Of a DNA stretch of 8,747 nucleotides, positions 1-5,118 are shown in pieces. A program made the translations under genes and the position numbers. Within the stretch, counting starts at the first letter, position 1; the number at the start of each line of letters is the position of its first letter. This stretch comes from Fen-1308 sp035319185. Lineage in GTDB: Bacteria; Nitrospirota; Thermodesulfovibrionia; Thermodesulfovibrionales; Dissulfurispiraceae. The stretch spans positions 1-8,747 of the forward strand of contig DATHDF010000102.1 of the NCBI GenBank assembly GCA_035319185.1, read 5' to 3'. The notes under the pieces were generated by a model, which saw only the letters and a list, made by a program, of their open reading frames with translations, did no database searches and had not been told where the DNA came from.

Positions 1-13
1 ATATAACAGCTAC

Positions 14-78
14 TATCTCACCCATGCGCCCGCAGAGCTATCCCTGGCCATAATCTTACCCTTGCGCATCTTGAGATA
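14..78. repeat. Imperfect inverted repeat at the left edge
   Basis: TATCTCA (14-20) pairs with TGAGATA (72-78), and just inside it ATGCGC (24-29) pairs with GCGCAT (64-69). The two stems are separated by a small 3x2 internal loop and enclose 34 unpaired bases. The element lies directly downstream of the leftward rubrerythrin-like gene. It lacks a U-tract on either strand, so a simple Rho-independent terminator is not supported. It could be a structured RNA end, a processed 3' element or a copy of a dispersed palindromic repeat. The pairing is seen directly; any role is inference. Confidence 0.4.
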
Positions 79-86
79 TTCACTAG

Positions 87-560
87 TTAGGTGTCAGGCC
101 CCTCAAACCAATTCTCAGGATAGGCCATGTCCGTATAGATATCTTCCAGCTTCTTTTTATGGCCTCGTTCCATTGAGGCAAGTTCACGGAAAAGGCCCTT
201 CTGTTCTCGATCCGTGCTGGCATTGGCCAGCTGTGTATACATCTGCATAGCCTCCAGCTCTTTCTTGATGGCGATGAGGATGCCGTCGACCGGCTTGAGA
301 TCAAGTGTCAGAGCAGGTGTGGAAAGGGCATCACCAATTTTGTAGTCGTTGGATTCCGAAAAATGCATTTTTCCAGGTCCTTTTTTAAGGAAGCCTTCCA
401 GCATACGTTTATGCTTGGATTCCTCTTTTGCCAGGTCTTTGAATAGTTTCCTGATAAGCGGGTCTTTGGTCTTTCCGGATACGGTGCTATAAAAGGTGAA
501 GGCTTCAACTTCAGCATTGACAGCGTTGGAAATAATTTTTTTGTATTCATCCAGATTCAT
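87..560 (-). CDS. Rubrerythrin-like ferritin-family diiron protein (no rubredoxin domain)
   Basis: A 157-residue, wholly helical ferritin-like protein. Two half-repeats each carry a Glu-rich helix followed by an E-x-x-H motif: E17/E19 with E47-x-x-H50, then E101/E103 with E131-x-x-H134. This is the ligand pattern of the rubrerythrin carboxylate-bridged diiron site. The C-terminal CxxC rubredoxin module of classical rubrerythrin is absent, so electrons would have to come from a separate donor. Family members reduce hydrogen peroxide or handle iron in the cytoplasm of anaerobes. The ATG is preceded by a strong Shine-Dalgarno (AGGAGGG, complement of 566-572). It is transcribed away from nif and has its own candidate promoters in the 176-base gap upstream, so it is probably monocistronic. 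Protecting an oxygen-sensitive metabolism is inferred; the exact substrate cannot be read from sequence. Confidence 0.9.
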   Translation of the reverse strand: MNLDEYKKIISNAVNAEVEAFTFYSTVSGKTKDPLIRKLFKDLAKEESKHKRMLEGFLKKGPGKMHFSESNDYKIGDALSTPALTLDLKPVDGILIAIKKELEAMQMYTQLANASTDREQKGLFRELASMERGHKKKLEDIYTDMAYPENWFEGPDT

Positions 561-632
561 CGGAACCCTCCTGACATATTTGTGTTATTGATCCTAGGCT
601 ACAGCAACAATGATACGATTTTACCAATCATT

Positions 633-660
633 ATTCAACAGTTGCCAAATTTAATGTCAA
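633..660 (-). promoter_or_regulatory. Candidate sigma-70 promoter of the rubrerythrin-like gene
   Basis: On the minus strand a perfect -35 TTGACA (complement of 655-660) stands 16 bases before TTGAAT (complement of 633-638), a 4/6 match to the -10 box. Transcription would start near 626, giving a leader of about 65 bases to the ATG at 560. An inverted repeat AATGAT-N12-ATCATT (609-632) covers the predicted start and could be an operator. No regulator can be named from it. Confidence 0.45.
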
Positions 661-671
661 GGCAAAATAGA

Positions 672-697
672 AACGGCCGGCTTCGGATAATCCGCGT
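672..697 (-). terminator. Weak candidate terminator of the HD-GYP gene
   Basis: Read leftward, AACG and CGTT (complements of 694-697 and 672-675) bracket a short CGGA-TTA-TCCG hairpin, and a T-rich stretch (TTTCTATTTT) follows. The stems are only four base pairs each, so this is a weak terminator at best. It lies about 40 bases after the HD-GYP stop codon, where one would be expected. Confidence 0.2.
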
Positions 698-701
698 TGT
701 G

Positions 702-710
702 ATTATAACA
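702..710 (-). promoter_or_regulatory. Extended -10 box TGTTATAAT upstream of the rubrerythrin-like gene
   Basis: The minus strand reads TGTTATAAT, a perfect TGnTATAAT extended -10 element, 142 bases upstream of the rubrerythrin-like start. No convincing -35 lies 16-18 bases before it, which is usual for extended -10 promoters. The identical nonamer also precedes the TTG-start gene at 2051-2059. It would provide a second, longer rubrerythrin transcript, but its position between the HD-GYP stop and the weak terminator makes it less certain. Confidence 0.3.
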
Positions 711-736
711 GGGTGGTCAGGGGCAGAGCGGCTGAA

Positions 737-1741
737 TCAAGCTTTATGCGCAGGCTCGGTAAACAGCAGGACGAACTTCTCGAATATCTCCTGGTTAAAA
801 TGGCTCAGCATCTTCTCTTTCATAAGCTTCAGGGCCTCGAATGAGGAAAGCCTGGCTTTGTATGAGCGCTCCGCAGTAAGAGCATCATAGACGTCAGCGA
901 CGGAGCAAACCCTGCCGTAAGTGTGTATCTGGTCTCCTTTCAGCCCTCTGGGATAGCCGCTGCCGTCCTCCCGCTCATGGTGCTGCATCGCAATTATGCC
1001 GCACTCTTCGGACAACTGGTTTGTCTCTTTCAGTATTTTGTAGCTGAAGTTCGGGTGTTTCTTCATCTCTTCCATCTCTGCATCGGTCAGCCTGCCGGGC
1101 TTGTTGATTATTGCCGGGTCGATGCGTATTTTACCGAGGTCGTGCAGGAAGAACGCAGCCCCAAGTTCATGCATGTCGTGCGCATCTGAGCGCCTGAAGA
1201 GCTCCTTCGTGAGCATGATGCCGAAGATGCCGACATTGACCGAATGCGTATATGTGTAGAAATCATGAGATGTAATCCTGAGCAGATAGTGGGATGTATC
1301 GTCCTGCTCAAACACCATGTTGACGATCTCCGATATCCCCTGTTTCGCTTCCTTTATATTTTCAGCCTTCGGGTCCTCGAGCAGTTTGCCCATAAGCTCT
1401 ATAGAGGACTCATATACGACAGAGGCCCTTTTCTGCGGAGCAAGGTTCTTATCATGGATGGCCTCAAGCAGCGCCGGCGGTACCAGGTTTCCCGGCTTCC
1501 ATATATCCACAGCTTCAGACTCGTTGTTTCCACCTGCGGTGTCAGGGTCAGGTCTTGTCTGGACATCTCCCTTGTCCGTGTCGATCTGCACCTCGTGGAA
1601 ACCGCTTTTGACTATCTTTAGTATCTGGTCTTCGGATTTTATCTTGAAGTTGCCGGTTGTGAACGGGTGGTCGAACCACGACGCCGGTATTACGACGTGC
1701 ATACCTACCCGCAGGTCTCTGGCTTTGATTTTTACGAGCAT
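737..1741 (-). CDS. HD-GYP domain protein with N-terminal DUF3391, putative c-di-GMP phosphodiesterase
   Basis: A 334-residue soluble protein. Residues 1-60 match the DUF3391 module (LRVGMHV start, SWFDHPF, a KSEDQI stretch and QIDTDKG end). A linker follows, then the HD-GYP domain from about residue 105 to 330. The metal-site motifs are present: H166, HDLGK (200-204), H229, HH at 254-255 with GSGYP (260-264), and ADVYDALTAER near 283-293. The usual glycine after H229 (HPxxG) is serine here, outside the metal ligands. Family members hydrolyse cyclic di-GMP in the cytoplasm; activity is likely because the ligands are intact. There is no membrane segment, receiver or sensor domain, so DUF3391 may supply the input. 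The in-frame stop five codons upstream fixes the ATG, but its Shine-Dalgarno is poor. It lies 58 bases behind the 71-residue gene and is probably co-transcribed with it. Confidence 0.93.
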   Translation of the reverse strand: MLVKIKARDLRVGMHVVIPASWFDHPFTTGNFKIKSEDQILKIVKSGFHEVQIDTDKGDVQTRPDPDTAGGNNESEAVDIWKPGNLVPPALLEAIHDKNLAPQKRASVVYESSIELMGKLLEDPKAENIKEAKQGISEIVNMVFEQDDTSHYLLRITSHDFYTYTHSVNVGIFGIMLTKELFRRSDAHDMHELGAAFFLHDLGKIRIDPAIINKPGRLTDAEMEEMKKHPNFSYKILKETNQLSEECGIIAMQHHEREDGSGYPRGLKGDQIHTYGRVCSVADVYDALTAERSYKARLSSFEALKLMKEKMLSHFNQEIFEKFVLLFTEPAHKA

Positions 1742-1799
1742 GCCTGTTTCATTTTATTCTTCAGGTATTGATGAATGCCGCTGACAGCCAGGCAGCTGA

Positions 1800-2015
1800 T
1801 CAATTGGTCAGCTTGCTGTTTTCCCTCTGCTGCTCCTGACCTCGTTTCTGTGACATGAACGTGTCGAGCCTTATGCTGTCCGCCAGCGCGGCAAGCGAAG
1901 GCATATTTATCCCGGTCTTGCTTTCGATGAGCCTTACGTAATCTCCGCCCTTGAAGATTGCAGACACGCAAAAGAGCACGGCGACAAGTATAAACAGCTT
2001 AAATAATCCCTTCAA
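1800..2015 (-). CDS. Small membrane-anchored protein of unknown function (TTG start)
   Basis: A 71-residue protein not recognised as a named family. Residues 3-20 form one strongly hydrophobic segment (LFKLFILVAVLFCVSAIF) after a single lysine, consistent with an N-terminal anchor or uncleaved signal. The remaining 50 residues are polar, with a helical middle (SLAALADSIRLDTFM) and a Lys/Arg/Gln-rich tail, probably outside the membrane. No lipobox is visible. The start codon is TTG, chosen because AAAGGAG sits six bases upstream and an extended -10 promoter lies just before it. The HD-GYP gene follows after 58 bases, so the two may form an operon; a functional link is inference only. It is a single short reading frame without recognised homologues, hence the moderate confidence. 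Confidence 0.7.
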   Translation of the reverse strand: MKGLFKLFILVAVLFCVSAIFKGGDYVRLIESKTGINMPSLAALADSIRLDTFMSQKRGQEQQRENSKLTN

Positions 2016-2021
2016 CGAATG

Positions 2022-2028
2022 CTCCTTT
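2022..2028 (-). promoter_or_regulatory. Shine-Dalgarno that decides the TTG start
   Basis: The minus strand reads AAAGGAG with six bases between GGAG and the TTG codon at 2015-2013. No ATG or GTG in the same frame has a comparable site, so this ribosome binding site fixes the unusual start. Confidence 0.7.
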
Positions 2029-2050
2029 CTGCAGCAGAAATTCCTTAAAA

Positions 2051-2059
2051 ATTATAACA
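2051..2059 (-). promoter_or_regulatory. Extended -10 promoter for the 71-residue and HD-GYP genes
   Basis: The minus strand carries TGTTATAAT, a perfect extended -10 box. It would start transcription near 2044 and leave a leader of about 29 bases containing the Shine-Dalgarno of the TTG-start gene. There is no good -35 hexamer at 16-18 bases, which an extended -10 does not need. The box lies in the 73-base gap after the 64-residue gene, so the two downstream genes can be expressed independently of that gene. Confidence 0.5.
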
Positions 2060-2088
2060 TCTCTGCCGCGAAAAGTGCTCGTCCGGCT

Positions 2089-2283
2089 TTATTCGGCGTC
2101 AACCTCCTCTTCGTTTTCTACTACAAGGCTCCGATCGTTTACGTCGATGCTGATCACCTCGGCCTCGCCGGTGGTGTCCCTGCAGGCGCAGCTCAGTCCG
2201 CTGATTATGTCCGCGATGTCGGCCCCGTCTTCGATCTTCAGGTCCACGAACAGACTCAGAGATACCGTAATCCGGTCTTTCAT
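2089..2283 (-). CDS. Small acidic protein of unknown function
   Basis: A 64-residue cytoplasmic protein with no membrane segment. I do not recognise a named family. The composition suggests a strand (ITVSLSLFVDLKI, 4-16), a short helix (ADIADIISGLS, 21-31), a C-x-C pair (C32, C34), a second strand (AEVISIDVNDRSLVV, 40-54) and a Glu/Asp-rich tail. This beta-alpha-beta look with a close cysteine pair is seen; ligand binding by it would be speculation. The ATG has an excellent Shine-Dalgarno (GGGGAGG, complement of 2290-2296), and a sigma-70-like promoter lies immediately upstream at 2309-2337. That supports a real, independently expressed gene. It is the first leftward gene beside the nif control region, which does not by itself imply a nif role. 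Confidence 0.75.
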   Translation of the reverse strand: MKDRITVSLSLFVDLKIEDGADIADIISGLSCACRDTTGEAEVISIDVNDRSLVVENEEEVDAE

Positions 2284-2308
2284 GGCAAACCTCCCCGTTT
2301 TTTATTCA

Positions 2309-2337
2309 AGTATATTGGGAAAATATAAGGCATCCAA
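2309..2337 (-). promoter_or_regulatory. Sigma-70-like promoter of the 64-residue gene
   Basis: On the minus strand TTGGAT (complement of 2332-2337) and TATACT (complement of 2309-2314) are separated by exactly 17 bases. The -10 matches 5/6 and the -35 keeps the TTG core. The predicted start near 2302 gives a leader of about 19 bases with a strong Shine-Dalgarno. The promoter lies downstream of the leftward terminator, so expression would not depend on transcription from the nif side. Confidence 0.45.
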
Positions 2338-2349
2338 TAAGCTGCAGCG

Positions 2350-2397
2350 AAAAAATTCTGCGGCGGCCGTTGCCATTGGAGGGCAGCCGCCGCCGCA
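2350..2397 (-). terminator. Strong leftward Rho-independent terminator with no gene in front of it
   Basis: TGCGGCGGC (2359-2367) pairs perfectly with GCCGCCGCA (2389-2397). An inner TGCC/GGCA stem (2371-2374 with 2382-2385) closes a seven-base loop. On the minus strand the hairpin is followed, after GAA, by six T (complement of A6 at 2350-2355), the classic terminator layout. On the plus strand no U-tract follows. The nearest gene to the right on this strand is absent, so the terminator either ends a short untranslated RNA, insulates the leftward genes from nif-side transcription, or acts as an attenuator. The structure is seen; the function is inferred. Confidence 0.6.
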
Positions 2398-2504
2398 CAT
2401 ATAGAAGGGGAGGGCTCCTTAAATCAAATATATCATGCTCGGCAGGCCATTCCGGTGATGAAGGCCACAAATCCGGCAGTTCCGCAATGAGTGGCTGCCT
2501 GTGT
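2350..2504 (-). ncRNA. Candidate short untranslated RNA divergent from nifH
   Basis: A possible leftward promoter, TTTATA (complement of 2534-2539) with 17 bases to TACAAT (complement of 2511-2516), would start transcription near 2504. The strong terminator at 2350-2397 would end it, giving an RNA of about 155 bases. The enclosed open frame of 67 codons has no Shine-Dalgarno and runs through the terminator, so coding is unlikely. The -35 lies inside the NifA palindrome. No known RNA family is recognised. This is a hypothesis from promoter and terminator spacing only. Confidence 0.25.
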
Positions 2505-2530
2505 GACATGATTGTACTTTTTTACAAAAA

Positions 2531-2546
2531 TGTTATAAATATAACA
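2531..2546 (+). promoter_or_regulatory. NifA upstream activator sequence
   Basis: TGTTATAAATATAACA matches the NifA consensus TGT-N10-ACA exactly and is a perfect palindrome of seven-base arms around AA. Its centre lies about 97 bases upstream of the predicted transcription start, the usual distance for enhancer-type activation of sigma-54 polymerase through DNA looping. It implies that a NifA activator is encoded elsewhere in the genome. Confidence 0.85.
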
Positions 2547-2609
2547 ATAAAGTCAGAAAAGCCAAATCCCTGACGATCCGGAATGTTGATACTGCCCGAT
2601 TACCGTCTC

Positions 2610-2625
2610 TGGCACGGCTATTGCA
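2610..2625 (+). promoter_or_regulatory. Sigma-54 (RpoN) -24/-12 promoter of the nif operon
   Basis: TGGCACG-GCTA-TTGCA is a full match to the -24/-12 consensus, with the invariant GG (2611-2612) and GC (2623-2624) ten bases apart. Transcription should begin near 2635, giving a 30-base leader to nifH. With the upstream NifA site this makes expression dependent on NifA and thus, by general knowledge of this control, on fixed-nitrogen and oxygen status. No second -24/-12 element was found ahead of nifD, nifK or nifEN. Confidence 0.93.
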
Positions 2626-2664
2626 AATGAGAGGAAAAGGCAAATTTTCCACAGGAGGAGATAA

Positions 2665-3507
2665 ATGAGACAGATAGCTATTTACGGGAAGGGCGGCATC
2701 GGTAAATCAACGACAACCCAAAACACGGTGGCAGGCCTCGCGGAGGCCGGCTATAAATGCATGATATGCGGCTGCGACCCCAAGGCTGATTCGACAAGGC
2801 TTATTCTCCATAAAAAGGCCCAGGCGACCGTCATGGACATGGCGAGAGAGCGCGGTTCGGTCGAAGACCTGGAGCTTCAGGAGGTCCTCTTGACCGGCTA
2901 CAAGGACATCAAATGCGCCGAGTCGGGCGGACCTGAGCCGGGCGTGGGCTGCGCAGGTCGGGGTGTTATTACGGCAATCAATTTCTTGGAAGAAAATGGC
3001 GCCTATACGCCGGACCTGGATTTCGTCTTCTACGACGTCCTTGGAGACGTTGTCTGCGGCGGCTTTGCAATGCCGATCAGGGAGGGCAAGGCCAAGGAAA
3101 TCTATATAGTCACATCCGGAGAGATGATGGCCATGTATGCGGCGAACAACATAGCGCGAGGCATCCTCAAGTACGCCCAGAGCGGCGGCGTCAGGCTGGG
3201 CGGACTCATCTGCAACAGCAGGAAGACCGACAAGGAGTACGAGATGATTTCGGAACTCGCCAAGAGGCTGAGCACCCAAATGATCCATTTCGTGCCGAGG
3301 GACAACCAGGTTCAGAGGGCAGAGTTGAGAAGGATGACGGTCATTGAATATTCGTCGGATCACGCACAGGCTGACGAATATAGAGCTTTGGCAAAGAAGA
3401 TTGCCGACAACAAGGACCTCGTTATCCCGACCCCGATGAGCATGGACGAGCTCGAACAGCTTCTCATGGACTTCGGGATCATGGAGAGCGAAGAGGCTGT
3501 GGCCTAG
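2665..3507 (+). CDS. nifH: Nitrogenase iron protein (dinitrogenase reductase)
   Basis: This 280-residue protein is the homodimeric Fe protein. It couples MgATP hydrolysis to electron transfer into the MoFe protein and also serves FeMo-co maturation and P-cluster formation. The Walker A loop GKGGIGKST is at residues 8-16 and the DPKAD switch at 38-42. The two cysteines holding the bridging [4Fe-4S] cluster are C96 (GVGCAGRG) and C131 (DVVCGG). R99 is the arginine that DraT ADP-ribosylates in some diazotrophs, although no draT/draG is visible here. Length is ordinary (A. vinelandii about 290); the shorter end is C-terminal. The ATG follows AGGAGG by six bases and lies about 30 bases after the predicted sigma-54 start, making it the first gene of the operon. 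Sequence motifs match Mo-type NifH and do not suggest a vnf or anf system, especially with nifDK beside it. Confidence 0.98.
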   Translation: MRQIAIYGKGGIGKSTTTQNTVAGLAEAGYKCMICGCDPKADSTRLILHKKAQATVMDMARERGSVEDLELQEVLLTGYKDIKCAESGGPEPGVGCAGRGVITAINFLEENGAYTPDLDFVFYDVLGDVVCGGFAMPIREGKAKEIYIVTSGEMMAMYAANNIARGILKYAQSGGVRLGGLICNSRKTDKEYEMISELAKRLSTQMIHFVPRDNQVQRAELRRMTVIEYSSDHAQADEYRALAKKIADNKDLVIPTPMSMDELEQLLMDFGIMESEEAVA

Positions 3508-3561
3508 TAGTCCCGGCCCGGAAGGGCGCACCCCTACGAAAGCTGTACGATAGCAGAGACG

Positions 3562-3585
3562 GAATCTGACGGCGCCTGCAGATTC
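3562..3585 (+). other. Hairpin in the nifH-nifD gap
   Basis: GAATCTG (3562-3568) pairs with CAGATTC (3579-3585) around a ten-base loop. No U-tract follows, so it is not a Rho-independent terminator. A second, smaller stem GCCC-GGAA-GGGC (3516-3527) with a GNRA-type loop stands just after the nifH stop. Such structures after nifH are thought in other diazotrophs to stabilise or delimit a shorter nifH message, giving NifH excess over NifDK. That role is inferred here. The rest of the 152-base gap holds no gene. Confidence 0.4.
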
Positions 3586-3659
3586 GAACTTGACAGTTAT
3601 GTCTTCGCGCCGGATGAAATGTCGGCAGCACAGAGAATAGAGAAACGAGGGAGGAACAA

Positions 3660-5087
3660 ATGAGCAGAACAATTGAAGAGACACGTCAGATAATAGATGA
3701 AGTCCTAGAAGTCTATCCGGAAAAGACGAAGAAGGATAGGGCAAAGCATATTGCGCCAAATGATCCGGGGGGGCAGTGCTCGTCATGTCAGGTAAAATCC
3801 AATGTCAAATCGCGCCCGGGCGTAATGACCGTCCGCGGCTGCGCATATGCGGGCGCCAAAGGTGTTGTCTGGGGGCCGGTCAAGGACCAGATCACTATCA
3901 GCCACGGGCCCATCGGTTGCGGACAATACAGCTGGTGGTCGCGCCGCAACTACTATAACGGGCAGACGGGTATAGATACTTTCGGCACGATGCATATAAC
4001 GACCGACTTTCAGGAAAGGGACATAGTCTACGGGGGCGACAAGCATCTCGACGCTGCGCTGGGTGAGCTGAAGGAGCTGTTCCCGCTCGCCAAGGGTGTG
4101 GGGATATTGTCCGAATGCCCGGTCGGTCTCATCGGAGACGATATAGAGGCAGTTGCAAAGAAGAAGGTCAAGGAATACGGCATGCCGATAGTCCCAGTCA
4201 GATGCGAAGGGTTCCGCGGCGTCAGCCAATCCCTCGGCCATCACATCGCAAACGATACTATCAGAGACCATGTGCTTGGAAAGGGCAAGCTCGAAAACAG
4301 CACGCCGTATGATGTTGCCCTGATCGGAGACTACAATATCGGCGGCGATGCCTGGTCCTCACGCAAGATACTCGAAGAGATGGGCCTCCGCGTCATCGCG
4401 CAGTGGACGGGAGACGCGACGGTCAACGAAATGGGGATCGCGCACAAGGCGAAGCTGAATCTCATCCATTGCTACAGGTCCATGAATTACATCTGCCGTC
4501 ACATGGAAGAGACTTACGGTACGCCTTGGATCGAATTCAATTTCTTCGGACCCACAAAGATATACGACAGCATCAGAAAGATCGCTGCACAGTTCGACGA
4601 CACCATTAAGGAGAAGGCAGAGGCTGTCATAGCGAAATACAAGCCGATGATGGACGCAGTCGTGGAAAAATATAAACCCCGTCTCGAAGGCAAGAAGGTG
4701 ATGCTCTACGTCGGCGGTCTGAGGCCGCGCCACACCATCGGCGCCTACGAAGACCTCGGGATGGAAGTTGTGGCCAGCGGATACGAGTTCGCCCACAATG
4801 ACGATTACAAGCGCACCTATCCGGTGATGAAGGAAGGCACTCTGATAATAGACGATGCAACCGAGTATGAGCTTGAGGAGTTCACGAACAGGATACGACC
4901 CGATCTGGTCGGCGCAGGAATAAAGGAAAAATATACGTATCACAAGATGGGGGTGCCGTTCCGCCAGATGCATTCCTGGGATTACTCGGGGCCTTATCAC
5001 GGCTTCGACGGTTTCGGTGTCTTTGCGAGAGACATGGACGCGACGATTAACAATCCGGCATGGAAGCTGATCAGGAAGAAAAAATAG
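3660..5087 (+). CDS. nifD: Nitrogenase molybdenum-iron protein alpha chain
   Basis: This 475-residue protein is the alpha subunit of the alpha2beta2 MoFe protein, which binds FeMo-co and reduces N2. P-cluster cysteines are C61 (RGCAYAG), C87 (IGCGQYS) and C153 (SECPVG). FeMo-co ligands are C271 (HCYRSMN) and H438 (HSWDYSGPYHG). The active-site Q190 and H194 lie in VSQSLGHH. All match the A. vinelandii residues C62, C88, C154, C275, H442, Q191 and H195. There is no roughly 50-residue insertion of the clostridial type, so this is the compact group I form. The ATG is preceded by GGGAGG five bases upstream. It sits 152 bases after nifH and 31 before nifK, within the same transcription unit. It is complete with no frameshift. 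The Mo type rather than V or Fe-only is supported by conserved motifs and the absence of a delta-subunit gene between nifD and nifK. Confidence 0.98.
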   Translation: MSRTIEETRQIIDEVLEVYPEKTKKDRAKHIAPNDPGGQCSSCQVKSNVKSRPGVMTVRGCAYAGAKGVVWGPVKDQITISHGPIGCGQYSWWSRRNYYNGQTGIDTFGTMHITTDFQERDIVYGGDKHLDAALGELKELFPLAKGVGILSECPVGLIGDDIEAVAKKKVKEYGMPIVPVRCEGFRGVSQSLGHHIANDTIRDHVLGKGKLENSTPYDVALIGDYNIGGDAWSSRKILEEMGLRVIAQWTGDATVNEMGIAHKAKLNLIHCYRSMNYICRHMEETYGTPWIEFNFFGPTKIYDSIRKIAAQFDDTIKEKAEAVIAKYKPMMDAVVEKYKPRLEGKKVMLYVGGLRPRHTIGAYEDLGMEVVASGYEFAHNDDYKRTYPVMKEGTLIIDDATEYELEEFTNRIRPDLVGAGIKEKYTYHKMGVPFRQMHSWDYSGPYHGFDGFGVFARDMDATINNPAWKLIRKKK

Positions 5088-5118
5088 GGCAGCGATAAAA
5101 GAGATAACGGAGGACGCC

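Larger units (their letters stand above)
2284..2664. other. Divergent control region between the leftward genes and nifH
   Basis: This 381-base stretch has no credible gene. From left to right it holds the Shine-Dalgarno and promoter of the 64-residue gene, an A6/hairpin block that reads as a leftward terminator, about 110 bases with no clear motif (2400-2510), an AT-rich segment with a candidate leftward -10 and the NifA site, and the -24/-12 promoter and Shine-Dalgarno of nifH. Short open frames on both strands here cross the hairpin, lack ribosome binding sites and have low-complexity products, so they are not called. Confidence 0.8.

Noticed and set aside
24..70. Tiny 18-codon minus-strand frame beginning in ATGCGCAAGGG at the left edge
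   Set aside because: No ribosome binding site, very short, and it coincides with the inverted repeat arms.
1732..1971. 79-codon minus-strand frame overlapping the 71-residue gene and the HD-GYP start
   Set aside because: It is an out-of-frame reading of the membrane peptide gene. The product is basic and of biased composition, and there is no Shine-Dalgarno before its ATG.
2306..2509. 67-codon minus-strand frame in the nif control region
   Set aside because: No Shine-Dalgarno, and it runs through the terminator hairpin and the promoter of the next gene. The Arg/Pro-rich product is what GC-rich hairpin DNA would give.
2502..2526. Possible second NifA site near TGTAC-T6-ACA
   Set aside because: The spacing is TGT-N8-ACA, not N10, and the neighbouring TGT at 2502-2504 meets TAC, not ACA, at N10.
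2579..2591. Possible IHF site around TTGATA between the UAS and the -24 box
   Set aside because: Only the TTGATA half fits. The YAA expected seven bases before it reads CGG.
3508..3659. nifI1/nifI2 (PII-like) genes between nifH and nifD
   Set aside because: The gap is only 152 bases and none of its frames resembles a PII protein.
2707..3786. 359-codon minus-strand frame across nifH
   Set aside because: It is opposite a fully conserved nifH. The product has no domain-like pattern, and long antisense frames are expected opposite GC-biased codons. The same applies to the frames opposite nifD (4359-5120) and nifK (5455-6381).
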